Shown in pieces: positions 9,401-19,900 of a DNA stretch of 64,000 nt. The notes under the pieces are model-generated. The model saw only the letters and a program-made list of their open reading frames with translations. It was not told the DNA's origin and did no database searches. Numbering within the stretch: position 1 is the first letter of the stretch; every line of letters starts with the position of its first letter. Source of the stretch: Ctenosaura bakeri (taxonomy: Eukaryota > Chordata > Lepidosauria > Squamata > Iguanidae); assembly GCA_948474755.1 (NCBI GenBank), contig CAOLHI010002548.1, positions 184,378 through 248,377 on the forward strand. The letters run 5' to 3'. The position numbers and the translations under genes were made by a program.

Positions 9401-11510
9401 AAACATGAGAGCAGGGAACTGTCAAATTCATTTTAAGGCCGCTTTGGGAGCCCTTTTTTGCTGAAAGGCTGAGTATAATACTATAAACAAAAAATTATTT
9501 CAGTTGTCAAGATGGTCTAAAGGGATATTAACACAGGCAGAGGCCACTCTCCTTCACGACCATGTGGGGATGAGGGTCAGATGGAAATAAAAGACAGGTT
9601 ATACAATTTCATTTTTTTTTCAAATTGTATTACCTGTCATTTATTGCCCTGTGTTCCTGGACCACATGTGATCGTGAAGGGAAGTGGCCTCTGACTGCAT
9701 TGATATCCCTCCAGACCTTTGGACAACAGAAATAATACCTGAGAGACAAAATGTAGGCCTGTGACTCTAACCATCACTATTCTTCTCCGGTATGGTTTTT
9801 AACATCTTTACCTGATGACAAGGCCAGTGAAGATTTGAAAGCTTATGTGATGTATTTTTATTTATTTATTTTTATTTTTATTTTTTTGCATTTTGGTTGG
9901 CCAATAAAGTTGTCACTTTTTTGTGGATTTTGTTTTAATTTGATGCATGGCCGACGCTGCCACCCCTGAATATATTTCCCAAGAAAGGGGGTTCTAAACA
10001 CCAGAAGCATCTAACTTAAGTTGTCATCACCCACCATGAGGACTACAGGCTTGACCTCACTTTGGAATGGAGAAAGACCAAACCAGCAAAGAGAGAGGAG
10101 GGACTGACATCCCAGCAGTATCCCCAAAGTTTTCCTCTTAAATGCTCTGGAGAAATCCCCTCACCCCTCTGAGCATTAAGGCTAACTCCTGGGCTATTTC
10201 TGCTAGGACTTGGCTGAGGACAAGGCTGATTCACCCTACTTGCGTGCCCGCCGGAAGCTGGAGAACCTCCTCAACAAGAGCATGCGCATCCGTATGACCG
10301 ACGGGCGGACACTGGTGGGCTGCTTCCTCTGCACAGACCGAGATTGCAACGTGATCCTTGGCTCTGCCCAGGAGTACCTGAAAGCCTCCGGTGAGTCCTC
10401 ACTGGAATGCCCAGGTTCTTTGCCATCTCATGCTTATTCTGATTTAGTCATTTGCTGTTTCATGTTTTCTGTAAGTTTTTAGGTCATTTGTAAGCCACTG
10501 TGGGTCTCTTTAAAAAAAAACTGTAGGGAAGGAAATAAGAAGAGCACATTACTTTGAAACCAGGAAAGGGTTTGGGGAAAAATCAGGTATCCGGAATTAT
10601 CAAAGAGATAGCATTATTTGTCTTCAACAAAGTACAGTAGCTATATTTGTCTCTTGCAGCATAAAAACTGGGAAAGAAGGGGAAGGAAAAAAGAAATATG
10701 ACAGCACCTTTAACTGGTTTTTATTTTTGCATGAACTTTCAGCATGAAGAGGAGTGTAGCAGCACCTTTAAGACTAATTGGTTTATTTTAGCATGAATTT
10801 TTGTGGATTTCCCTGTAGAAGCCAGCCCAGACCCTGAGGTCTTTAGGAGAGCCCATTCTTTCAGTCCTATTCCCTTCACAGGTATGGTTAGAGGAAACAC
10901 TGAAGGCTTTTCAGGAAAGTGATTTTAAGAGGGTCCTGTATTGTTTTCAGTTATACTGTTTCAACTGTCTTTTATCCTTTTAAAAGATAAAAAACATTTT
11001 GTATATTTGTAACTGTATTGTATTCCTTTTACTTTGCAAGCTGCCATGAGTTCCAATCTTGGGGAAAAGGTGCACTATAAATATTTTTCTCTCCTTTTTC
11101 TTCTACTTTTCCAGATCCGCTTGGATCTGAAGAAGTGAGTTAAAATCCATAAAAACTCATGCTAAAATAAATCAGTCTTAAAGATGCTGCTAGATTCTTT
11201 CTTTTCTTCCTCTGCCTTTCCAGTTTATGAATTCTCTGAGGAGAAAGAACAATTTCAGGAGAATGTTGGGGATGCCTTGAAATAGAGAGATGCAGATTCC
11301 TGGCATTTCTGGGGGGCTGAGTTAGTGGTGGGTTTTGGTCGTTCTAAAGGGGTTTGATTCTCGCAGCCGCTCATCTCCTGTCTTCTGTGGTCTGCAGACT
11401 CCTTCTCAGCTGGAGAACCCCGAGTCCTGGGTCTGGCCATGGTTCCAGGGCATCACATTGTCTCCATCGAGGTCGAGCTTGAGAGTCTGGCCTCCTTGCA
11501 ATACCTCTGA
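6375..11510 (+). CDS. NAA38: N-alpha-acetyltransferase 38, NatC auxiliary subunit (3 coding exons)
   Basis: Exons 6375-6461, 10207-10390 and 11398-11510 join in phase to give 127 residues (human 125). Residues 1-29 are a variable Pro-rich N-terminus, with an EENGC stretch that also occurs in mammals. Residues 42-116 are an Sm/LSm fold: [20 protein letters not shown] is the Sm1 part and [15 protein letters not shown] the Sm2 part. Family knowledge: NAA38 (LSMD1) binds NAA30 and NAA35 to form NatC, which acetylates N-termini of the Met-Leu, Met-Ile or Met-Phe type in the cytosol. The start is the first ATG downstream of the shared promoter (context AAAATGG). Intron 1 is 3.7 kb and filled with repeats. 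Identity is near certain. Confidence 0.95.
6600..6660. repeat. Copy of the 'CTCCCAGAA' short repeat in NAA38 intron 1
   Basis: The sequence GGACTGCAGCTCCCAGAACC, followed by CCCCAGCCAGCGTAGCC, matches the short repeat found many times across the window. Confidence 0.6.
6914..7116. repeat. Palindromic MITE (GGCC...GGCC family)
   Basis: The left arm is GACCGTTTCCGCAC to CAACCTGTGGAATCCTGG. The right arm is its reverse complement, ending TAGTGCGGAAATGGC. The flanks are TTT on both sides. Confidence 0.8.
7212..7832 (-). mobile_element. CR1 LINE 3' fragment (antisense)
   Basis: The 3' end carries the CR1 hallmark of repeated TCATAGAA octamers at 7212-7230. The minus strand at 7782-7288 is open for 164 residues and codes the C-terminus of a CR1 reverse transcriptase ([56 protein letters not shown]). 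It is truncated on the 5' side near 7832. It is the best preserved CR1 copy in the window because its reading frame is uninterrupted. It is not a host gene. Confidence 0.92.
8158..8243. repeat. Half MITE, right arm only
   Basis: Only the right half (CCCTCTCTAAACTGCAAAGC to GTGCGAAATGGCC) is present. Confidence 0.75.
8628..8768. repeat. Palindromic MITE, right arm truncated
   Basis: A full left arm starts GGCCATTTCTGCACTAGAC. The right arm stops after AGGATTCCATAG, so about 50 bp of the 3' end are missing. Confidence 0.8.
9355..9772. repeat. Long foldback (inverted repeat) element in NAA38 intron 1
   Basis: The arm 9494-9611 (ATTATTTCAGTTGTCAAGAT, then AGAGGCCACTCTCCTTCACG) pairs with 9621-9738 in reverse complement, with a T-run of about 9 nt at the centre. 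A further arm, 9355-9388 (AGTTGCAGGCCTACATTTTG), pairs with 9741-9772. Only the left side carries about 105 nt of extra sequence (9389-9493). Downstream sequence (9810-9900) contains GATGACAAGGCCAGTGAAG, a phrase common in reptile repeats. No reading frame is present. Confidence 0.75.
10207..10390 (+). CDS. NAA38: NAA38 coding exon 2
   Basis: Residues 30-90 plus one base of codon 91. It carries the Sm1 motif. The acceptor is TTTCTGCTAG|GAC and the donor CCTCCG|GTGAGT. Confidence 0.95.
10735..11200. repeat. Old interspersed repeats in NAA38 intron 2
   Basis: The segment GCAGCACCTTTAAGACTAAT at 10,761 has an inverted partner, AATCAGTCTTAAAGATGCTG, at about 11,170, each next to GCATGAATTTTTGTGG or AAAACTCATGC. 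Between them lies an L2-like LINE tail (10,930-11,085, ending GTGCACTATAAATATTTTTC). Confidence 0.5.
11398..11510 (+). CDS. NAA38: NAA38 coding exon 3 (terminal)
   Basis: Residues 91-127 and the TGA stop, from [20 protein letters not shown] to the C-terminus. The acceptor is GTCTGCAG|ACTCC. Confidence 0.95.
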
Positions 11511-11762
11511 CACAGCATTAGAGGGCAGCAGGAGTTGATTTTTTTTTGGCCAAAACAGAAGACTGGAAACCGAGGGCGAGAACTGGTTTTCTTCTACCTG
11601 TTGGACTCCAGCCTGGGTTTGCCAAGACCATATGAGAAGGAGCAGACGCTGGCTGGGGGTTGAGGACTGGAGTGCACATACCGGGAAGCAAGCCCCCCCC
11701 CAGGATTTGGGAGGCGCTTGCATTGTGAAGGTGTAGATATTTCTCAGTTGTTGGTTGTTTTT

Positions 11763-11768
11763 AATAAA
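11763..11768 (+). terminator. NAA38 poly(A) signal
   Basis: A canonical AATAAA lies 253 nt after the NAA38 stop codon. A TG/GT-rich stretch (TTGGTGAGTGGGTTTTTTG) follows at about 11,795-11,815, as expected for the cleavage region. Confidence 0.75.
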
Positions 11769-14414
11769 CACGTGTTCTAGGAAGTATCCTGCTGTCATTG
11801 GTGAGTGGGTTTTTTGAGCACCTACATCAAGGATGGCAAACTGTGGTTCTCTGCAGTTGCATCAGCCCTCGCCAACACTGCCAGGAATACTAAGAATGGC
11901 AGTCCAACCACTCCTGGAGAACTTGTGCTTTGCCCACCTGAGCATGGAAGGCACTTCTCTTTTCTTGGCCACAAGGCCTTGCCCATCAGAGAATCCAGAG
12001 ATTGACCCTCACCTGTCCCTGGCACCTACGAGCCGCTCTTGACCTCTGGCCTCAGTGCAACCGTGGATGGATCTTTATGAGACCTGAGGCAGCTTTGGCA
12101 AAGGGGTGAAGATCCTTAAGTGAGGAAGAAACTAAAGAAAGTAGTCCTGCCTCCCTACTGTTATGATGTTCTAGCTTTTCCCCTGGGCTGGGAATCAAAG
12201 TGGCTTTACGCAGGTAAAAAAAAAACCCTCACATCAGATAACGTTAAAAATATAATTAAAGGAGTAACATTAAAAGGAGTTAAAAGCATGACCATTAAAA
12301 AGAAGAAAAAACAGATATAATACATTCTGAAAAGCCCTTTCTGCCTGAGCTGCCAGCCCTCAAAGACCTACCCAAACAAAAAGGCCTCACCTACACATGG
12401 AAGGATAACAGGGAAGGGAATTCCAGAGCTGGGGGCATCCACCAAGAAGACCCTCTCTCATGTCCCCAGCAGATGTGGCTGGGAGGATGGTGGGGCAGAG
12501 AGAAGGGCCTCCCCAGAAGTGCTCGAGACATGGGCAGGCTCGTATAGGGAGATTAAGGTCTTTCAGATAACCTGGACTGTAGCCATATCAGGCTTTATAG
12601 GCCCAGAATCAGACTGGCAGCCAGTGGACCTGCTGCAACAAGGAAAATCCTCCACTCCCTGTAGCCAGCCCTGGTGTTTCAGAATGCCACAGTGAGCATG
12701 AGAGTGGTAGACAGCAATGCTTCTCCCCTTCACCTCCCCCAGCTGGGCCCCTCCGCCTTTCTTCTCATCTCCTGTTCCATCAGAGAACCATTTACAACTT
12801 CTTCCAATCTATTGTTCATTTGGGCATTGGAGAGGCAAAAATTGCTGCATCTTGTTTTGTCTTACATAGTCAGGAAGTAATGCTGTTTGTTTTTAACCCC
12901 TTTTGTAGCAATACTCAGGACTTGTTAACAACTTGTTAACAACTTGGAGATTTTAAAATGCAGCAAAATTCACCAGATTGCAAGCTGCATGTCTTCAAAT
13001 CTATTTCCCGAACACCTTTCCCATTAAATCAGGGACTCACCAGGTGCTGTTGGGCCAGGGATGAGGAATGGTGAGAGCTGCAGTCCAACCATATCTGGGA
13101 GGGGGTACATGGTTCATACTCCTGCAGTTAGCAAGGGCGAGGAAAATTTTCCAGCCTGAAGACTGAATTCAGTTTCAGAAAGATTTTTGGGGTAACTGCA
13201 TTCCAGGAGCCATAGGCAAAAGGGGCAGGGCCAAACAGACCAGCAAATTCTAGTTAAAAGGTCTTACTGCTCCATTACCCTTCTTACATCTAAGACTTAG
13301 GAGAGAAATGTCAACCTTTTTGGAATGGTTTTGGGAAGAAAACTTTACAAAAGCTAGGAAATCATCCAGCAATGGTTGGATGTGAAAGAGGGTGTAGCCA
13401 TCTGTGGAAGCCCGGGAGGGCCAGATTGAGACCAGGGAGGCCAGATCTGGCCTGACAGTTCCTGCTTCTATGTTAATAGAAGATCCAAAAGGGCACAACC
13501 AAGCTAGGTAATGAATCCGTTTGTCGGTGAGGGGGGAGAAGTTCGTGAAAGAGGTGCCATCAGGCATAACCATTGAGGAAATCTTTTCTTGTTTTGCAAT
13601 ATCGTCATTTTTTTTGTAACGTTGTATTTTGTAACAATTATTTTATTACAAGCACAGTGTTTTGTGACAGGGATGAATTGTAGTTAGCCTTATGGTTCTG
13701 TGAGCTCCAGAAGGAGGTTTACTAAAGAAGATGGTAAAGCCTCCAGCCCCAAGCAAATGAAGTTTGCCTCCCCCTTCTGAGAATTTGAATTGTCTTCAAA
13801 CTATAAGGGCTAGAAACTTAAACTGCAGGAGTGCTGGAGGTAGAATCCAGCAACCACAACGACGTCATCCAGTAGCGAGGACTGTCGAAGCCACCCAATC
13901 CTGTTGATAATACACAAGTTCCACTTATCCTTCATATCCATATGATACTGGGATGTGTTTCCGAGTGCCCCCTACGATGTGACAATTTTTTACTTCCTGC
14001 CAAAAACTCCCTGGGAAAAAACAGCAGGCTCTCCTCCCAAGCCAACCTCTGGGGTCCTTCATCAGCTGCAAACAGCACAGGAAACTGTATCTATAGATAG
14101 ATGGCCACAGTCTGGTTTGGCTCCTCTTTGCTCCCACATCACAATGGGGAGCTTGTGGAAGCCAAGGGGACCTTGTTATCTTATCCGAGGTTCCTTCCTC
14201 CCCAGAACATGAAGTTTCCATAAGAACCTTTTGGCGCCCAGAGCTGACTCAGTTCTTCCTTATCCTGTTTGGAACAGGATATTCCCTCTCTGACCCCAAG
14301 CAAACGGACAACCTGTCAGTAAATTGTCAGTGTCCTTTCCGGACTCAGCCCCTGTATTTGCAGACCAAAATTCCATTTCTGCAAATATTCTCTGTTAGAT
14401 TTGTGAAAGTTGAT

Positions 14415-14662
14415 TTTGGGAGCTAGAACTCCCAGAATCCCCAGTGGCCATTCAGGCTATGGGAAATTTTGGGAATTGTAGCTTGAGAAAGGAACTTTTC
14501 TAAGCTCTGCTTCCTTTTCCATATCAGGAAAAGCATTGCTAATTGAATATCTGCCTTGTTGCACAGAAGTTGGCTGGGAGATTCTGGGGACTGCTTGCAA
14601 AGCTTGGGAAGGTTCCTGTTTTGGACTGCTGAGAGTCTGTGGGAACTGCAGTTCCCAAAAAA
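14415..14662. repeat. Two adjacent copies of the 'CTCCCAGAA' short palindromic repeat
   Basis: AGCTAGAACTCCCAGAATCC is followed by its inverted partner TTTTGGGAATTGTAGCTTGA, flanked by AAAGGAACTTTTCTAAGCTC. A second copy (TTGGCTGGGAGATTCTGGGG, then GGGAACTGCAGTTCCC) follows. Other clear copies of this family lie near 17,087-17,180, 20,075-20,112, 22,975-23,035, 24,333-24,410, 34,740-34,805, 46,640-46,725 and 61,350-61,515. Confidence 0.65.
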
Positions 14663-15096
14663 TAAACTTGTCTGAGCGTTGGTTGTACCTTCCTATAGGG
14701 AAAAGTATCACCTGTTGAATTTCTGTCTTGTCAAACTGCTGTAGTGGAAAAAAGGCGAAAGATGTCACCCTTTTCGCAATCAGAAGCAGCACTTTGTCAA
14801 CTGCCTTTCTCACTGGGCACAGCAAGAGTGTGTATTTTCCTGGTGTGAGTTTGAAAAGCAGACTGCTTAAAACAAAAATCATACTTTGTCAAAAGCGTTT
14901 TGCAGTTATTTGCATTGCACAGAGAGAGAAAAAAAGGACTTGTGTAGAACAAGTATACTAAGTTGTTTTTTTGACACAGGTGTGCTTCCTTGAACTTAGA
15001 TCACCTCATAGTCCCACAAGTCTGTTTTCACATCCAGAGACTGGATGCTAGTGGATTATAACACTCAGGTTTGGAAATTGTTAGAAAGAAGTTGGA

Positions 15097-15286
15097 GGGT
15101 CTGCACTAGACTGTTATAGTGCTATGATTCCACTTTCAACATCCTATTGAATCCTGGGGTTTGCTGTTTAGAAAGGGGCCTCAAAGGCCATCCTCAAAGG
15201 CCCCTCCCTAAACTGCAAACCCCAGGATTCCATAGGAGGTTGAAAGTGGAATAATAGCACTATAACAGTCTAGTGCAGAAATGGCC
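15097..15286. repeat. Palindromic MITE
   Basis: Both arms are present (CTGCACTAGACTGTTATAGT and its reverse complement ending AGTGCAGAAATGGCC). The outer 8 bp of the left end are altered. The centre reads CTCAAAGGCCATCCTCAAAG. Confidence 0.85.
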
Positions 15287-16656
15287 ATTGTCTTCCCAAG
15301 CTCAGAGATATTTCTGTCTGCATTCTGACCTGTACCATCCATTTATAGGAAAGTCTGATTCGTTGTGGTATTTTATCACAGTAGTCCATGCACAGAAGGA
15401 CTCAGTTCTTTTTCCCAGGCTCCTGTAAGTTTTTTTCCCTGCTTTCAACCTCCATCCCCAATTAAATCAGGAAAATTATATCCCTACAACCACCATGGGG
15501 TCGGGGGAAGAAATGGAAACACTCAAAAGTGTGTAACAAAGTTATAGCCTGTATATAGATAGAACTGTACAAATTCAATTTGCTAACATAATGTCTACTT
15601 GAAATAAATGCACAGGGGCGTATACATTTTCAAGGGATGGCAGCGCAATGAAAGCAAAGGGCTTGTGTGTGTAAGAGAGTAGTTCCATGTAGCGGTGAAT
15701 TCCACGGGCCATTTGCTGGGCCGGAATCTTCCTTCCTTTCTCCCTTCCACCCTTGTGGTTGTGTGAGAGAACTTTCAGGTAGCCCTTTCACACAAAGCCA
15801 GGGTTCAGTATCTTTTCATATTTTTGATAAGCTTCTTTTGAAGACTCCTTAGGAAGCTAAACACTCCTTTCTTCTCTTCAACAACTTTGCTTGTGTGACT
15901 TTCGTGCACATCTTGAAAAGAAGGGCTGGAGAAGTTGGGGGCCGTTTAAAAAAAAAACAGATGAGAGCTGCATTTTTCTCCACCTCCTGGCGTCAACAAA
16001 AGAGTGCTTGAGGGAAGAAGTGTGATTAAGGAACTACTATCTGCCACCACAGTGCACTAGTTAGACCCAGAATGGAACAACAGAGGTGATTTCTCCATCT
16101 ACCTGCAGTACAGATGAGTCATCCAGTTTCCAAAATTGTATTCTACAAGCTCTCCTTTTTTAAACACCAAAGATCTCCTCACTTTGGTACTTGAAGACAT
16201 TGGAGCATGAATATTTGCGTCCACGGGCCAGCCAGGCAAGGGGTCTGCATGAACTGCGTTACTCCATGAACAAGACAAAGGTATTTCCTGTAGTTTTTTC
16301 CTGGCAGAATTTTTGAGAGTCCTTGGCGATGGTGTGGTTGGCTGGATTTGCTGCCTCTCATTTCCCTTCCTCCTATGCTTGCTGCATCCAGAGATTTCTG
16401 GATAGGATGTCATACCTCTTGTGTTTACAACAGTAGTATGCACAAGCGAGTCCCATAAATTGAGGGAGAGTCCAATATACAATTGCACATCTCATTGCAG
16501 TATAGTAGCCACCCTTTGTGTGAAGGATGGGGGGAAGCAATTTCCTTGACGCTTGAATACTTTGACTTTCTCAGCTGATGTTCTTCAGTCCCTCCTTCAC
16601 CCTGTCCTTTAAAAAAAAATGTTGTGACCTCCTGTTCCTAAATCGCCACCCCTTCC

Positions 16657-16923
16657 TCAAACCCAGACTTTTTCTACAGGGTCAAGATCCTGAGAGCAGC
16701 AGCAACCGGAGCTGTGGTACTGAGACGCTGGCAGGTTCTTGTAGACGGCTTTGCTGTAGGGGACGAGGCAGTAGCCCAGCTGGAGGCGGCGGGCCAGGCG
16801 GCAGTAGGCAGCGAGGGCCAAGACCAGGAGGGGCACTGCCAGGGTGAAGCCCACCACGAGGAGGGCAACAGAGGCAGCGTCGTGCAAGTGAGCCGTGCAG
16901 TAGGCGGCTTGGGTATGTAAAAA
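16657..16923 (-). CDS. TMEM88: TMEM88 coding exon 2 (terminal)
   Basis: Residues 131-218 and the TGA stop. The acceptor is CTCTCTACAG|TTTTTA. It contains AAYCTAHLHD, the second membrane span, DCLVPYS-like GYCLVPYSKAVYK and the C-terminal EKVWV. Confidence 0.93.
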   Translation of the reverse strand, partial: FLHTQAAYCTAHLHDAASVALLVVGFTLAVPLLVLALAAYCRLARRLQLGYCLVPYSKAVYKNLPASQYHSSGCCCSQDLDPVEKVWV

Positions 16924-19900
16924 CTGTAGAGAGAGAGATGGAAAGGAAGAGAAAGCATAGCATTTAAGGTTTCCTGGCCATGAACAAAATTCCATGTTAC
17001 ATAGGCTTTGGCCTTCTCAAGACATTTTGCTGCCTGAGGCCAATGGCATGCAGCCCCCCTCCACCTATGCTTACTGGACTGGGAGCTAGAACCACTAGGA
17101 AAAGTTCCTTTTCTGGACTATAACTCCCAGAAACCCCCAGAATTCTAGTGATTATATTAAAAAAGCAATTTTTCCAAGCTGTTCTGCAACGCTGTCAACG
17201 GGATTAGTTTTATAAGTTCAGGACAAGAGATGAGACACACTCCCAGCCCCAGAGAATGGCTGTAAGTGCTGCCCTCCCAAAATCTCCCACATGAGGCAGA
17301 GCTGGCCCCCTCCCATGGGTGAAGGAACCCCAAGGCTTGTACAAATAGGTATGTTCTGGGGAGATGGATTTTTAGATTATTCACCTAAAGAGGACAAGTT
17401 CAGGATCAAGCAGGAACACTAGGCAAGGTAAAGATTTTTCCTTCCTCTGTTTTGAGGGGACCTGTTTTAGGTAAAATCTGTCATGCGCACGGCAACGTGC
17501 ATGCACACACACACACTTTTTGGCAGGTAAATGCCAGCCCCTTCTGACCAAGTTAGGAAAGGGTAAAACTGGGATTCGGAACTTCTTTTAGATACAACTT
17601 CCAGAATCCCCCAGAAAAGTAATTTCTGCTGATGCCTTCTGCCTTTTCTCCCCCACCCTCTTTGAAATAAAAGATGTATCAAAGAAATTGCAAAATGATG
17701 ATGAGCAAATGCGGAAAGGGTAAAGGGTTGAAATTAATTGCTCACAGATCAGGTGCTGAATGGTAAGGTAGCATTTAACAGCTGGCATCCTGTTGGATGA
17801 TCCTTGCTAGGGCAAACTCATTCGCTCAGTTATTGAATGGCGAGTCACCATGTAGGTAGATCCTGTTGATTCAATAAGTCTACTTTATTTAGTCAGCGGA
17901 GCCACGGCTGCTCTGACTTTGCAAGGCCTGAGCAAGGCTGTTAATAACAGAGTGTCTTAGAGGTCTTGTGATAAGCAGGTCGCTGTAAGTCAAAATTGAG
18001 CTGACAGCAAGGAACAACTACTCCAGTCAGGACTGGCAACGGGATTTAGGCAACTGATACCCTAAAGGAACCAGATCCTATCTGATCTTGGAAGGCAAGC
18101 GAGGATCAGCTTTGGTTAGGACTTGGATGGGAGACCACCAACAAACAGCAGATGCTGGGGGTTTTATTTCAAGAGAAGGAACTGGCAAAACCACCTCTGA
18201 GGATTCCTTGCCTAAGAAAACCCTGTGAAATTTGTGAGGTTGCCATAAGTCAACAGGATTCTTGAAGGCACATGGACACATAAAACTTTGTCGGGTCTAT
18301 TAAGGTTTTGAGACTGGCAGTTGGATTGTGTTCCCAAAGTGCTTTGGTCCCTAAAAAGCTCTGCAGAGGTTATCAATTGTGACATAAGTATTTATCATTG
18401 TCAAAAACCCTCCCTTCCCCCCTCTCCTCAACCTTAGTTTTTTAAAACCAGCACAGTTGAAAGCAATGTCCCTATTTGGACCCATTAAAAAAAAAAAATC
18501 TTCCTTTCTCCCTCCATTTCTCAGCTCCGCTGCAGGGGCCTTTCCCCCATTGATGTTGCACTGGGTGCCTCTGATTTATTTTGCTGTTGAAGTTTAACAC
18601 GAAGACCTTTTCCTAAAAAAGGAGGAGGTCCCCGCTCCCAGATAGAAGAGGAAGCTGCAGGGTGGGTGAGGGGGCTCACGGGGCCAGGCCTGGAATGTGT
18701 GCTTTGGCCCCAGGAGGTTATCAGAGCCGCCAAGACCACGGGCCATCTGGCTTTTGTCACTGGGAGCAGGGAGGGGTGCTTGGAACCGGCCGCCCTGGTT
18801 TTCTGACCAGTGGATCCTCTTTGTCCTTCCTGTTGTTTGGCTACCAGGATGGCCAAAGCTCTGGAAACCAAGCCCTGCGAGGAAGGGCCGGGGAGCTGGG
18901 TAGATTAAGCCTGGAGAAGAGAAGACCGAATAAATATCTGAGTGTGTGGAAAGGATGGAGCAAGTTTGTTTTTGGCTGCTCTCGAGACTAAGACGCAAAC
19001 TGACAGATTTAAATTGAAAGGAAAGAGGGCAACTTCTGGACAATAAGAGCTTTTTAACCATGAAATGGGCTGCCTCAGAGCGTGGGGTGGTGTCTTCTTC
19101 TTTGGAAGTCTTTAAACAGAGGTCGGATGGGCATCCCTCAAGAATGCTTGAGGTGCCTTTTTGTGTGTGGCCGAGGTCTGGGAGGCCCTTGGAGTCTCTT
19201 CTGGTTCTGTGATTCTGTGCTTCTACCTTCATTTTATGGGGAGCATGGCCATTTTAGAGTTAATTTAGAAACTCTTGTAAAGGTACTACTGCAAAGCCAA
19301 AGCTGGTAAAGTCTTCACCGCCCTCCCTCTTTTGGACCGCAACTCCTAGAATGCCCCATGCTGCTTGGGGGATTCTGGAAGATGCAGTAAAAAACAAAGA
19401 AAAAACCTTTCATTTGAGATTTTCCCACCTGGCTGGGTTGTATTTTTTTGCTTTGGTTACCTGCAAGAGTCAGTTCCTTTCCACGAGACCCTCACTGGTG
19501 TCTGTGGGTAGCGAAATGAGTCCTGTGACAGCGGAGTGGACCGTGCCACTTCTGGCTGGGGTTAGAATAAAATGTTGGAATACTTTTAAAATGCTGGTGT
19601 TACTTAAAGAAAAACACCACCATGAACAGAGAACAAGGAAGCTCTTGGCTAGAACTTTTTTTTTTTAAATAGTTTCTAGAGTAATGGAAGTTTTTGGTTT
19701 TACACGAGATGAACATTAAAACTACATCTCTGGATTGTAGCAGCTTAATCCTGCCGAACATACAGTCTAGATCTGGATTATCCTTTGCTTGAAATGTGCA
19801 AATGATGGTTTCTGCTCCAAGGCTATATATTTTGCAGTGCATTTCTTTTTTAAAAAAAGGTAATTGGATGGCCTACCGGTTAGGGATGCTTCAGTTATGG

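Larger units (their letters stand above)
11769..16656. other. NAA38-TMEM88 intergenic region (tail to tail)
   Basis: No conserved exon was found. The segment 12,330-12,690 reads like an old LINE or LTR-like repeat (CAGACTGGCAGCCAGTGGAC). Short 'CTCCCAGAA' repeats lie at 14,415-14,500 and 14,551-14,662, and a palindromic MITE at 15,097-15,286. The right end should hold TMEM88 3' UTR, but I could not pick a convincing poly(A) signal. The rest shows nothing recognisable. Confidence 0.5.

Noticed and set aside
11406..11798. 130-codon open frame antisense to NAA38 exon 3
   Set aside because: It overlaps a conserved exon in antisense, has no splice context or family resemblance, and includes the UTR and poly(A) signal of NAA38.
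18066..18290. Functional 5S rRNA gene
   Set aside because: The 5' third is missing, the rest is diverged and it continues into a SINE body and tail.
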